Positions 44,713-55,962 of a DNA stretch of 64,000 bases are shown piece by piece. Every line of letters starts with the position of its first letter. Positions within the stretch are counted from its first letter, which is position 1. The DNA is taken from assembly GCA_964017145.1 (NCBI GenBank), contig OZ024846.1, positions 558,001 through 622,000 of the forward strand. The letters run 5' to 3'. The position numbers were made by a program, and so were the translations under genes. Source of the stretch: Agrocybe praecox (taxonomy: Eukaryota > Basidiomycota > Agaricomycetes > Agaricales > Agrocybaceae). The notes beneath the pieces were generated by a model, which saw only the letters and a program-made list of their open reading frames with translations, was not told the DNA's origin and did no database searches.

Positions 44713-46088
44713 TTAAGGAGCGAACAAGCTGTCGAGGAAAGCCTTGCCAGCAGCAGTGGGTTGCTTGGGCTTGGGGGCGTTCTTGGCTTTTAGGCGTTCC
44801 TGCTTGACTATGTGATTGTAAGGACAGGAATAAATACCAGATGGATAATGGAACTCACGGATCTCTTGCCTGCGCAGGGTCTTGGCGTAGGGGTTGAGAC
44901 GGAAGAGGACAGCTTTGTTGACGAGAGGGTTCTTCTTCTGTGTCCAGGGGCGCTTCTGCACTTTCTGGCCAGCGGGACGAACGACGGATTGGATTTCATC
45001 GGAGTTGATGAGACGGGTGACGTCGGGGTTGGCGATTTTGGCGGTGGGGAGGCTGATAATAACATATGAGCACATGTATAGTAATTGATCGCGCAAAATC
45101 TTACATGTAGTCCTTCTTGAAGGCGGAGGCCTTGTCGAAGGTTCCGAAGACTTCGTCAAGAAGGGCGAAAGCACCCTGGGTCCAGATAACGAAACGTCCG
45201 AGATGACCTCCGGGAGCAAGTTGGAGGAGGTTCAGTCTCCTGACGTTGACGAGCTCAACACCGGGCAAGTTGCGGAAAGCCTTGACAATACCGTTATCCT
45301 CATTGTAGACAACAAGAGGACCACGGCGTTGACGATGTCTGCGGTTCCTGAGTTTTCCTTTGCCGGCACGGAGTTTGCGAGAGTTGGAAACCTTGACGAC
45401 ATCAGCGTAGGCGTTGAGGGACTTGAGGAGAGCGACGGCCTGCTTGGTCTTGGTGAAGGCCTCAGCGCCATCCTCAATAACGAGGGGAACTTCCTCGATC
45501 TTCTCGATGCGGTGACCACGGGCGAGAACGAGAGAAGGGAGAGCAGAGGCGGCAAGGGCAGAAACAACAGCGAAGCGGCGTTGGTTCTGGTTGACCTTGA
45601 CGTGCCATTTGCGCCAGGTCTTGGTGGGGGCGAACATGCGTCCACCACGGCACATGTTACCGAAGGCAGCCTTTATTTTTTTCAGTATATTACCGGGTTT
45701 CAAAATTCAACAGACGCACCTGGCCAGATCGGTGGGTTCCTCCTCCTCCAACACGGGGGATACGGGCAACAGCACGACCAGTTCCCCAGGACTCGGCGCT
45801 AGTTTGGTGTCCAGCTTTCTCGCTCACGGAGTATGCCTGTCTTTTGTTCTTTGCGATGCTCTCTGTTTAGACAATCAGAATCCATATCCCTCCAAACGTC
45901 GCGATTTCCCAATGTACGCACTGTGCACCTGTTGGACGACATCGAGCCTGATGGGGGCGGTCAGAACCGCGGGGAGAGGGAGAGAGGTGGATGCCTCTAA
46001 AATGATATCAACGACTGGTCATCGTGCTATATGTTGAGAACATACCTCCAGAGGAGGATCGTACGCTGACGGTGGGTCTGGAGGCCAT
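44713..46088 (-). CDS. RPL4: 60S ribosomal protein L4 (uL4)
   Basis: Core protein of the large ribosomal subunit lining the exit tunnel. The ATG at 46088 ([11 protein letters not shown]) is spliced to [20 protein letters not shown], then to [40 protein letters not shown] and [20 protein letters not shown], all diagnostic of eukaryotic L4. The body includes [40 protein letters not shown] and [21 protein letters not shown] further intron near 45105-45060 precedes [20 protein letters not shown], and one more near 44855-44805 precedes the end [20 protein letters not shown]. The gene is complete, strongly conserved, and a good anchor for taxonomic placement. Confidence 0.97.
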
Positions 46089-46532
46089 TGCTGGTGTCGG
46101 TCTTGAGGCTTTGCTGATCTTGCGCAACGCTATGCTCACATTCTGTCCTGTGTCACACATTTAGGGTTATTGCCGAAAGTAACTATACAGCCAGGCTTTG
46201 GACAACAAGCAACAACACTCTCTTATATAGAGCCGTGCCGAAGCTCTGCCGGGCTCTTCCACATCTAACTTTCATGTACAGGACAAATGATGGCCTCTTC
46301 CCGATTCTTCAGACAGAGACAGGCGCTTAAGGACCCGGTGAAAAACCTCCTGCTTCATTCGCAACGACATTGCATGAATACTGGTATCCTGGGTTGCGCT
46401 CCTCTTCTGGCATCTTTGGTCATAATCTCTCTGTGGTCAACAATAGCCTATCTAGTACAGAGAACGAAATGTTTGTTTATGCATGTAATCTATGTATAAC
46501 CAGTATCGAACTAAAAATGCTAGATTCAAACA
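46089..46532. promoter_or_regulatory. RPL4 promoter region
   Basis: The upstream side of RPL4 and the 3' side of the next minus-strand gene. No coding signal; a TATATAGAGC stretch near 46222-46235 could be a core promoter element. Confidence 0.4.
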
Positions 46533-47520
46533 TTAGAAAACTGGAGCATTCTGGGCACGCATTTCTGCACGTTCCCACTCTGAAAGGTGCACTATTCCAA
46601 GTCCGTGAATCTTTGCAAAGCGCATCCTCTCGTCGATCGTTGTTTTTGGAAATGGATGAGGGACCATAGCTAGGTATTTATTTCGCTTTGACGGGGAATC
46701 GATAGAGCTGATGAGTCCCTGGACTTTAACAATTAGCTCCTCAGCTGACGATTGGATTATAGGGACGTTAAGCGATAGAGCGCAACTGGCATCTATAAAT
46801 GTATAAATGTCAATTTAGTCAAGTTATCTGAAGAAATAATCTGCGAAACCATACGAACCTTCCAGAGCGTCTTCAAAGTTGGCTTTCATCAAGTGAACCT
46901 CCGCGCGCCTCATGTAAGCCTTCGCAATGCTTGCATGAGACGTCAACAGTCCTGTTTCCAGCGCCATCGTTGCATATCTTCTGGCATCATTGAACCTATG
47001 AAAGGGCTCCACGGTTAGTATGGTCGATTGGTTTCTATGAAAATCATCACTCACTCGTTAAGTTTCAATGCACACGCAGCGTAGTTGTTCATCGTATCTG
47101 GAGTCGGGAATAGATTGAGCGCACTCCCATAGAATAGTTCTGCCTCCCTGAATTTGCCTCTACGGTACGCCTCGTTTCCCTGCAAATCCCACAGTCAAAT
47201 CATAGTTATTTTTTTAAACATCCAAGAGCAATACTCACCATCTTCCTGGCCTGCCTAGCGCTCTCCAACATGTCAAACTCTCCGACAGGTATACTCGACA
47301 TCCTCTCGTATCGGGCCTCAAACAAGAGGAGGGTGTGTTCATGTACAGCACACTCCCTTTCGAGATGGCCTAGCACCTTCCCAAAGAAATCGGACCATTT
47401 CTGATCAATTCCAGGTGGTATTTTGAACAGGTCAGATACCCTTGGAGCGCCATGCCTGCGGTGAGCTTCTACAGCTTTATCATACTCGTCCATCATAAGC
47501 GACATGAGAGGCTGTTCCAT
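46533..47520 (-). CDS. TPR-containing protein, paralogue 2
   Basis: Four exons start MEQPLMSLMMDEYDKAVEAH and join via GTGAGT...TGCAG (giving ARKMGNEAYRRGKFREAELF), GTGAGT...CATAG (giving KLNDFNDARRYATMALETGL) and GTTCGT...TATAG (giving FEDALEDASCALSLNVPI). The end is MRAQNAPVF. TPR helices are clear in the central exons. It parallels paralogue 1 at 23012-24018 throughout: KIPPGIDQKWSDFFGKV versus KIPDGITEEWRVFFEKV, and METGLLTS-type words in both. All four junctions keep frame, so this copy looks intact. Role unknown; partner binding is inferred from the repeats. Confidence 0.72.
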
Positions 47521-47902
47521 GTTTGACGCTGTAAATCGCGCCTTCAAGTTTCAGGTTGTGGATGTTGATGGTAGTAAATCACAGAAAAGGTTTGGGACAA
47601 AAATTGTCGTTTTAATCGATACGCCTTATCGATGGTTTTCATAAACAAGCGTAAAGTCGAATTTATGTTGAGGAGCGGTGTGGTTTTAGCGGTATGTACG
47701 GTGTGATCCCAAGTGTGATGCACGGTGCGTTGTCCAGTGATGTGAACGGCGCGCATCAAAACTGCTAACAAATAGCGACGTTGTGTGATCTTATGGCACT
47801 CGAAAACGTCTTGAATTTAGCAGGATATTGACTTTATTTAAACAGACACAATAGATACTCAACAAACATAGGTATAAACTTGGTGGATGCGATATAATTA
47901 GC
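47521..47902. other. Intergenic
   Basis: Short gap on the promoter side of TPR paralogue 2; GTGTGAT/GTGTGATG words recur around 47700-47790 but no gene is seen. Confidence 0.45.
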
Positions 47903-49285
47903 CTAAGACAGTTTCCGAAATTGGCATACACCACTATTGAACATATAAAGATTCATCATATCCAACCTTCCATCATCGACGTCCTCTTCTAATTTTCTTT
48001 TCTTACCAACAGGTTCACTTCCAGAACCGCCATCTATTTCCGCTCCTGGGTATTTATACCAGTCACTCCTCGGTCTTTCGAACGGACGCTGCTTAGGTAG
48101 TCTAACTCTACCTTGCGCACTTGCCCTCTTTCTGTATGACTGTATCAAATACAGCTCATCTAGCCGTTTCTGTTTAAGTAAATACGTCAGTAAAATACTG
48201 TAATCGTGGGATATTCAATTAACCTTCAAGTCCGATATTTCATCCTCTAGTTCCTTATCCGTATGAGGCGCTGTTTCACCGAACAGAAGATCTCTTTTCC
48301 TTCTACTATTTTCTGACAGTTGTAACACATCTTGATCATGATTCTGACATTCTTGACTTGACAATCCATCCTCTGTTGTACAGGATGTAAGGTCTCTAGA
48401 AGTAGTCGAGAATGGCTCGATGCCATCCACTTTAGCATTAGGACCATGACGAGGGTATGGATTTATGATAGATGGCGGGCGAGTGAATTATGGTTATCCC
48501 TTCGGATTGAAGTCTATCTATAGAATGTCATATATATGTTAGCACAAAGGATCTTGAAGAATAAATCATTGGGTTTACCAAGTGACTGATAATGAAAAGT
48601 GAAAGTGATCGTCCTTATCAATGGGTTTGTGTCGTTTCCAGATAGATGTGGGGGCCTCAGATCCCTGCTACGTCGTCGCCGTAAGCATAACAATACCGCC
48701 CAACCATACCAAAAGACAGGGACTCACTCCTCAAGTTTCCGCGAATGATCGTTTTTGATATGTTTTGGAGCACCTTGGACGAGGCTGAAAACTCTAACCT
48801 GGATCCCGGTTTTTGGAATTCCAAACTTCGCAGTGATTTCTATTATTTAAAAATGATTTATTCTTCGAGCCCGCCGGAATACTCATATGCCCAGCTCACC
48901 CGTGCCATTATCAGAAAAGACAAAGTCTTCCTTGTTCGCGGATTGAGACTTGCTCACTCTTAAAAGCTGTTTCCTCTTCTCCAAGGGAAGGTTCCAGTCA
49001 GGGCTTATGATGTACTCGCAACCGATGTTCTCGCGGTTGACATACACATCGCCTCGGCTCTCAATATTGTTCTGACAACACGCCCAATTAACGGAGAATT
49101 TCTGCAAAGAGCGATCGAGCATAAAAGCAGGAGCTTCAAAAAAGGCTGAAAGAATATACCTTTCCCGGCTCACTAACGATCCAACACGACATTTGCCTTT
49201 TTTTCTCGTCCAACTGGATCCCATAGTGCGGTACCTCTTTGCCATCGATAGAGATGAACGCCTCGAAGTCATTGGCATACAGCAT
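47903..49285 (-). CDS. DUF7918-like protein, copy 1 (possible frameshift)
   Basis: Starts MLYANDFEAFISIDGKEVPH, then CWIVSEPGK, and after an intron KFSVNWACCQNNIESRGDVY. Later exons give EITAKFGIPKTGIQVRVFSL and RTITFTFHYQSL. This start (a short extended region with xxDGKEVP, then CWIxSExGKxFxV) is what I recall of an Agaricomycete family labelled DUF7918, function unknown. After LQSEGIT a one-base shift is needed to continue as TRPPSIINPYPRHGPNAKVD and reach a charged C-terminal part with a helix (KELEDEISDLKKRLDELYLI) and basic tail. Without the shift the protein ends early at about 48439, so either a frameshift or an unseen intron is present. Adjacent to TPR paralogue 2 in the same orientation. 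Confidence 0.6.
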
Positions 49286-49617
49286 ATTTTCCTATTTTAT
49301 GACTAGAGAAAAAAATGGAATAATGAAATGAGAGGGAAGAAAGAATTATTTGTGTGCGCGCAAATGTGGGCGTGTGGATCGATAAAGGATACCGGTCACC
49401 CGTGACCTTTTCTAAATTTGGAACAACGACTCGGGCGCTTATCGATAACATAAAGAGGGCTTTTACGTGCGTCGCGGGTATTATGGCGAATCATGAGAAA
49501 TTCGGCTTGACCCATCTACTAGGGAACCACACAGTTCTCATTTGTTTTTAAGTATACAATTGGCGTAAGAAAAACTTCGAGAAAACTAGTGCCTAAGGTT
49601 GAACAAAAGAAACCGAC
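49286..49617. other. Intergenic
   Basis: Promoter side of DUF7918-like copy 1. No coding signal. Confidence 0.45.
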
Positions 49618-49800
49618 TTGGCGGATGTCAAATCAATCACCTCGCCGTCCATAGAAAATCTTTGGTTTGTGTTGAGCTCAGATTTCACCTCAGCCTTTCT
49701 TTACCTTCTTCAGAGCTGGCCCAGTGACCTCGGTTTGTCGCATTTTCGCTCTAAGTTTCCGTCTTTTCTTATTGTCAAGTTGAAATGCTCTGCATGGGCC
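49618..49800 (-). pseudogene. 3' exon relic of a DUF7918-like gene
   Basis: The stretch parallels 50104-50290, the last exon of copy 2, base by base with many substitutions. Its minus strand still reads RFSMDGEVIDLTSAK, matching RFFKDGETIDLTSD-stop of copy 2. No upstream exons remain, and the stop at the expected place is lost. A tandem duplication that lost its 5' part explains it. Confidence 0.6.
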
Positions 49801-50103
49801 ACTTGACCCTTCTTGTCGCTTCAGCGGTATACACTGCCAGCAGGCCAGTTACCGGCCTAGCGATCACTCGAATGGAGACCAGTTTGAATTATCAGATCAC
49901 GAGACCAGATAAACGGTGACTTTAGCGCCCGCATTGTACTTAGCCCCTAGCGTCAGTAGCAATTTCACAATTGTTATCATCTTTTATATAGCTTGGTTTA
50001 GCTGCTAGTAAGAAATCACATTGCAACACAATTCCCTTTCAATTTCTCGGGTAAAATTGGTGGAACTAAACAAAATATTCTAGAAATTATGAAAGGAACC
50101 AGC
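49801..50103. other. Intergenic between relic and copy 2
   Basis: No coding signal. Confidence 0.4.
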
Positions 50104-51945
50104 TCAGTCCGACGTCAAATCAATTGTTTCACCGTCCTTAAAAAATCTTTGTGCCGAGCCAGGCTCAGATTTGACCTCGATCTTCACCTTCTTCGATGCC
50201 GTCCCGGCTCCCTCGTATTGTTGTGTTTTCATTGTTTTCCGTTTCTTCTTGTTACGGTCGAGCTCCTTTTGTAATTCAGCCTGAAAGACGGGGTGAAATG
50301 GACATAAGAAATTTTTGCAATGTTCTTACCATTAATGACCGAATACGCGCGTCTCGCGCGTCTTCTTCCGCGTCTTCTTCCTCTTCCTCTTTCACACCAA
50401 CATCCGTGAGGGACTCTTCTACTTTGATTACTGACTTGACAACAAGTTCCCCCGGTGATTGCTGGTTGACCGGTGATTGCTGATTGACCGGATTTGTGTA
50501 TTCGAGTGGTGGAATTACAGGAGCACGAAGAACTCGCTCCTCACTGGAACGTAGATACATACTATCCATATCATCAGACCCCTCTTGTCGGACTTGAACA
50601 GGAGCCACAGGCAACTCCACTCCGTCGATACTAGACCTGACAGGGTTTTCAGCATTGTCGGTATTGAGTGTAGCAGATGACTCTGGAAGCAAAGGGCCGA
50701 GGGTTATTCCAGCTTGTGTGGTACCAGAGATGGAAGCGTCGTCCGGGTTGGGAAGATACCAGAGTTGTTGGTGGCATTGAGTGAAGCGTAAGCTTCTGAG
50801 AGCGAAGGGCCCGAGGCTGGGCCCGTAGGTGGGACACCAGAGATGGTAGTAGTGTCCACTTCGTCAATGTCAATGGCTATAGGCGTTGGTCGCTTATCTG
50901 AGCTCTGCGAGCCGATAACATGTTCACGAGGCGCTATGCCTGATTCAAGTAATTGCGCTGTCGTCGTGATAAGTAGATAAAAAGCAAAATTGAGAACACC
51001 ATGCACCTTGAGCTCGATAGATAAACTTGAATGATATATGCAAATCACTGATGTCATAACTGATTTTCTCTGTATAGTGTGAGCCATTTGCACGGACGAC
51101 GACATTTGGTTTTTTGGGTTTTATATGGCGTATTTCACCATAGCTAAGTACATCATGGATTCAGAGAAACCAGAATCTAAAATTTTTGAAAACGTACCTC
51201 ACCTGGTGGGTGACATTTCTAGCCTTTTCCGACTCTTCGTGCACTATGTGAGGTTTTGGTATATTTTCTTCTACAAATGCGTCTCCTGGCATTTGTGGGG
51301 CTTCTACGGGCTCTTCTTCCTGAGATGGTCCTTTGCGCCGTTTCCTCGGGATCTTTTCGCGTACAATCTTGTAATTTTTAAGATGGTGCACATCGACTGA
51401 AATGATACCCATATTGTGATTCACGTTGGAGTTGGATAGGAGAGCCGTGTCCAGGTAGCTTATATCGTCTTAAGTCAAGATTTCGGTTACTAAGCATCTA
51501 TAAACCATTTGAATTAAGCTCACCGGTGACCTCTAAGGGCGCAAACATATATGGCCTTTCTGTCGTATCTGACGTCCGCAATGCTTTTCTATGCCATGTG
51601 AATGTTTTTTGCCTCTAACACTACGTTTGAAAGCAATATTTCCGTCAAGGTTGACTGTAATCCTGCAAGGGAATCTCGTTTCCTCCTTTTTGATCACGAC
51701 TTCAAAGTTCTGGAATCAACAACCCAAAAGCGAGGAGCGAAATCAGAAACATGCCAGAGCTGATTATCGGTGGTCAGAAGGATACACACTTTCCCGGCCT
51801 CTGAGGGAACCCAACATGTCATTTCTTTTCCCTTCCTGTCGAGATCTATCGCATTACACGGCAATTCCTTTCCATCCACCACAATCCATGCTGTAAATTT
51901 GCCGTACTGCAATTGCGTTTTCTGCTCTCGAGTGCTGGTTGCCAT
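50104..51945 (-). CDS. DUF7918-like protein, copy 2 (one homopolymer frame break)
   Basis: Begins MATSTREQKTQLQYGKFTAW, then IVVDGKELPCNAIDLDRKGK and CWVPSEAGK. An intron leads to FEVVIKKEETRFPCRITVNL. Near the A6 run at about 51612 the frame shifts by one before ALRTSDTTERPYMFAPLEVT, so an indel in the homopolymer is likely. Next exons give DISYLDTALLSNSNVNHNMG, IVHEESEKARNVTHQV, EKISYDISDLHISFKFIYRA and QLLESGIAPREH. The end is a charged region with KELDRNKKKRK and the C-terminus GETIDLTSD. An intron GTATCT...CACAAG (~50765-50719) keeps the frame in the linker. IDLT followed by acidic or Ser residues resembles a SUMO-interacting motif. The function of the globular part is unknown. Confidence 0.6.
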
Positions 51946-52366
51946 CAAAGTACTATGGGTGAATATTTACAAATGTAACGCCCGAATAGTTTATACGATG
52001 TTGGTTCGGATAGTAGAAGAAGCCCCTGAAACTCATACCTTTTTAAAGGGTGTGATTCCCACGCCTGTTTACAAAAGGTAACAGGATTGGATACCACGAC
52101 TAAGGGTTAAGCACTATCTGATTCTTCATGGTTAGACCACAGACGCCCACTAAGCTCAAGGGGCCAGGACGACTTTAAACTTATACTCGAGATAATATTA
52201 GATGTCCTCACGCCAAGTTCTTTCACACACTTTACCCCACTGCGTATTCCACAGTATCATTATGACTCATAACACCTCTTTCCATAGATATGTCCTGGTT
52301 ACTCCCTCACTCGCTCTCTCAGAAACCACCAATTACATCAAATAGGCGGCGCCATTCAGGTCCACC
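51946..52366. promoter_or_regulatory. Divergent promoter region
   Basis: Between DUF7918-like copy 2 (-) and the ankyrin gene (+). No specific element recognised. Confidence 0.45.
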
Positions 52367-54034
52367 ATGTCTTCCGGAGACACCATTACCCATGCAGAAC
52401 CTTTGCCAGACTATGTCGAAGGCCAGATCCCACAAAGCCCATTCGATGCCCTCTTGACTAGGATAGTAGAATCAGCACTGAATGACGACCAAGGAAGATA
52501 CATGGAACGAGACTACGTGCGTTGCACTCTGGACAAATATGTGGAGGAACGGCGAGCGCCAACGTATACAGCCAGTGTGAAGCACTCCGAACCTGATGGA
52601 GGGAGGGAAGCTGAAAAAGTGGCAAAAAACGACAAGGAAACTACGCAATTACTTGGCCATACTGCGAAGGATTCCAACATCTCACCCCCTCCAGTAGCTG
52701 AGGCAGGCCCATCTTCAGGCCCATCTTCAGGCCCATCTTCGATTCTCAATATGTCATTCGGTATCGACCTGTCCCGGAACCTGAACGAGAAGGCTTGTCT
52801 CGATTATCTGAAGCAACGCATCGTCCGCGAATTCTTCAATTCGATATCTCGAGAAGACACAGAATCCATAACCCTGCTCGTTCAGCACAACCTTGTCACT
52901 GCCAATACAACCAACCAAAATGGGGTCACGCCTCTCCTTGCTGCAATAGCTTCTCAGAACGGAGGCAACCTTGCACTGGTCATCACGCTTCTCGACCTAG
53001 GTGCTGACCCGAACACTCTTGGCCCACCAGTCAAACAAGACGGGTCGTACCGTTATTTAAGTGCTGATGAGAAAAGCCACCGATTGCGCACGCCCCTGAT
53101 GCTCGCAGCTCACTTGGGGTCATTACCCATCGTCAAGGTTCTCATGGAACCACCATATAATGCGGACGATGCACTCGTTGCACCCGACGGACAAATTGCA
53201 TTACGACTAGCAGTCAACGCTGGTCATCGACACATAGTTGAATACCTCCCATCTCGACGTGCAGGAGGGTGGGTGCGGTTCAGAGTCCACCATGCAAAGG
53301 CAATCAAGCGAATCAAATACGCACTGCTGGGTATCGCTGAATTTTTCAAATTCTTCCTGTGGCATGTACCGAAATTCTTCTTATGGTCGGTCCCGAAACA
53401 CGCCGTTGTCCTCCCGGTGGCGAAGAGTGCAAAGTGGTGCTGGGAAAGAAAAGGAAAGTTTGGGGGGTGGTGCAAGACCCAAATCACTTCCCTTCCAGGG
53501 AAAGTCAAGATAGGACTACGAAAGACCTGGAAATTCGGGACAAAATCGCTACCAAAGGCAATCAAAGACACAGCGGTATGGATCTGGGACCTTCTTACCA
53601 AGAAAATCCCAAAAGCAACTGTGATTCTCTTGAAGTGGATTTGGCGGGGTATCACTTCTGTTTCTCAAGGAATCTATTCCGTGGTCGTCAAGTTCCTTTC
53701 CCTGCTGCACACGGCCGTCGCTGCCATCATCTCCTTCCTCCGCTCAGTTACTCTCAAAGATATTCTGACAGCCATCACTACATTGCTCCGTGCTATTTTT
53801 ATATCCCTCCCGAGTACATTGTTTGATTGGATTCAACAGTTTGGCGAGGTATCGTGCAAGATCCTGACCGCCCTTTTTGGTGGTTTGGGCGAATTGATCT
53901 GGCTTATTGGATACGGATTGTTTTCTGTGGTGTGGTATCTTCCCGAGACGCTGTTGCAAATTCTGCGGAACTTGGCAGGATCAATGGGGAAAGGTTTTCA
54001 TGAGATATGGATTTGGATCAGCCCCAAGGCTTGA
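52367..54034 (+). CDS. Ankyrin-repeat protein with Trp-rich hydrophobic C-terminal tail
   Basis: One intron-free frame of 555 codons, unusual among its intron-rich neighbours. Residues 1-125 are polar and contain three tandem GPSS units (PSSGPSSGPSS). Residues ~150-300 hold ankyrin-type repeats: NGVTPLLAAIASQNGGNLAL, LLDLGADPNT, RTPLMLAAHLGSLPIVKVLM and GQIALRLAVNAGHRHIVEYL. From ~310 to the end a long region alternates Lys/Arg with aromatic and aliphatic residues (FFKFFLWHVPKFFLWSVPKH, VWIWDLLTKKIPKATVILLK, GELIWLIGYGLFSVVWYLPE). It could insert into or coat membranes as amphipathic helices. I recall similar proteins from Agaricomycetes without a known role. A membrane-anchored adaptor is one guess; a membrane-perturbing effector is another. 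Confidence 0.75.
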   Translation: MSSGDTITHAEPLPDYVEGQIPQSPFDALLTRIVESALNDDQGRYMERDYVRCTLDKYVEERRAPTYTASVKHSEPDGGREAEKVAKNDKETTQLLGHTAKDSNISPPPVAEAGPSSGPSSGPSSILNMSFGIDLSRNLNEKACLDYLKQRIVREFFNSISREDTESITLLVQHNLVTANTTNQNGVTPLLAAIASQNGGNLALVITLLDLGADPNTLGPPVKQDGSYRYLSADEKSHRLRTPLMLAAHLGSLPIVKVLMEPPYNADDALVAPDGQIALRLAVNAGHRHIVEYLPSRRAGGWVRFRVHHAKAIKRIKYALLGIAEFFKFFLWHVPKFFLWSVPKHAVVLPVAKSAKWCWERKGKFGGWCKTQITSLPGKVKIGLRKTWKFGTKSLPKAIKDTAVWIWDLLTKKIPKATVILLKWIWRGITSVSQGIYSVVVKFLSLLHTAVAAIISFLRSVTLKDILTAITTLLRAIFISLPSTLFDWIQQFGEVSCKILTALFGGLGELIWLIGYGLFSVVWYLPETLLQILRNLAGSMGKGFHEIWIWISPKA

Positions 54035-54133
54035 ATTACTGCTTTCCTGTATGTCAAATGTACATTATTTTATTTCTACACTCTTTTAAAATTGACTGCC
54101 CCTATATAATGTATATACACTTCAAGCTTGACC

Positions 54134-55469
54134 TCAGTCTGATACTAAATTTATGACTTCTACTTCTGTAGGCTCATCGTTCTGGGATAGAATTTCCGAC
54201 TTGATCTTCTTGGTCTTCGGTATTGAACGATTCTGTTTTCGCTTTCTCTTCCTTTCCTGGATCTTTTGTAGTTCGGCCTAATAAGAGATCAGCCAATACC
54301 GAAATTAACGATAACATTCATTGATGAATAATCTCACAAGGATTTCAGCAGCACGAGAGTCGTCAGCAGCACTGTCGTCGTCGCTCTCAGTATCCATTTC
54401 ATTTCTTTTTGTCGGTGAGGCGATGGTTTGATCTCTCAAGCGGTCGTGTAGAGCAGATGGCTAAGGCTCCCCCACCAAGGTTCTTGGAGTCCCAACCGAG
54501 GAAATGGTTTCACACGGAGAGCCAGATGGACCTTTCCGGTCAATACAGTCTGAACAAATGATGGATGTGCTGCCAAATACAAATTTATGATTACGCACCA
54601 CGACTATGAGAGGGCATATAGATGAACATGAATGTGACAAGCAATTCGGCGACATCGCCGGATGCCCATAATGTAGTTGCGCCCTCGACAGACTCTCTGT
54701 TCACCGGTTCTCCGTAGCTACGGGTCCATGTTCAGCAACAACTCTAATCTCTATTCAAAAAATTTACGTACCTAATTTGATGAGACATCTTGACTGACTG
54801 CTCGTGTACCATTTCTAGGTCCGGAATTTCATAATCATCGTCGACGGATTCGTTGAGAGGAATTTTTTTTTGTTTTTTTTTTTTTGTTTTTGGCGTCTCC
54901 TCTATAGACTCGTAAGTTAGCAACCCGGTGAACCTCGAGCACTATTTTTCCAAGTCCCAGGGCATTCTTCGAGGAAATAACGGCATCGAGGAATCTTTCA
55001 TCGTCTAAGTGTTTCGTAGGACCGTTATTGACAAGACATCGCAACGACAGTGGATGAAAGGCATTTACCTGTAGTTTGCATTGAAGAGAAGATGAATGGA
55101 CGCTCTGTAGTTTTTGACGTCGAAACAGACTTGAAGCAGTCTATGGCGCTTTCGTTTCCTCGATACCAGGTTCGGCCAACTTCATTTCCATCTAGACAGT
55201 AGATACACAGTGACTTGGCAGGGACTCCGAGTGCTCTTCGTGTTCGTATATTTCTCGAAATACACTGCAAAATTCTGTAACATAAGCAGTTGGCTTGTCA
55301 GTGAAAATTGTACGATTAATTGAAGGCTTCATAGTACCTTTCCCGTCTCAGAACGAGTACGACACGTAACAGATTTGTCCTTCCTATCGACATCGATTTC
55401 ACTGTAGGACAGCTTTGTGCCGTCGACTTCAATCCAGGCTCTAAACTTTTTGTACTCTAGGACGTCCAT
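54134..55469 (-). pseudogene. DUF7918-like copy 3, frame breaks
   Basis: Starts MDVLEYKKFRAWIEVDGTKL and continues CRTRSETGK, then after an intron NFAVYFEKYTNTKSTRSPCQ. About four extra bases (near 55198) break the frame before LDGNEVGRTWYRGNESAIDC and TERPFIFSS. Further on, KIVLEVHRVANLRVY leads into a long A-rich run (about 54866-54893) where the frame shifts again before VDDDYEIPDLEMVHEQSVKM. The last exon reads ELQKIQERKRKRKQNRSIPK and ends EVEVINLVSD. The order of blocks equals copies 2 and 4. VINLVSD at the C-terminus again looks like a SUMO-interacting motif. Breaks in slippage-prone runs could also be sequencing errors, so inactivation is not proven. Confidence 0.55.
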
Positions 55470-55962
55470 GTCAAACGGTCTTGAAGGAGCGGTCATCTAC
55501 TGGTCCCATCCGGATGAGGTTGACAGTGATAGTATAAAAGAAGTTGAGGGCCCAGTCTTTTTTGAATCTTTCACGATAAAAATCCTAAGGCCGTTGGATC
55601 CGCCTCTCGGCAATCACTCGGCACTATTGATGTCGTTTCAGAACCAACTTGAGAATGTTCCACGAGGAAGAAACGTCCATAAGATAGAGGTACACAATAC
55701 AGGTATAAAATTACATACACATGACTTGACCTAGGGAAATTGATTTGCTGCGTTATGATGATGTGCTGGTAGTACAGAAAGCAAATAGGAATAGGGATAG
55801 AAAAGAGACTGTGATGATTCTTGTACATGTTTGCAATGATGAATGAATGAATTAAAAAAACGCAACAAAATTTGGATGTGAGTGAAAACGATGAAGAAAA
55901 AAAGAAAAGAAAACCAAGACGCCCACACAAAAACAACAGGAAAAGATAGATGGAAAAGTAGG
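55470..55962. other. Intergenic
   Basis: Between the start of DUF7918-like copy 3 and the 3' end of the WD40-like gene. An open frame at 55417-55734 (+) has no recognisable content. Confidence 0.45.

Noticed and set aside
45203..45802. 199-codon plus-strand frame
   Set aside because: Antisense of RPL4, whose minus-strand translation is unmistakable.
55417..55734. 105-codon plus-strand frame
   Set aside because: It starts inside exon 1 of DUF7918-like copy 3 on the other strand and has no recognisable motif.
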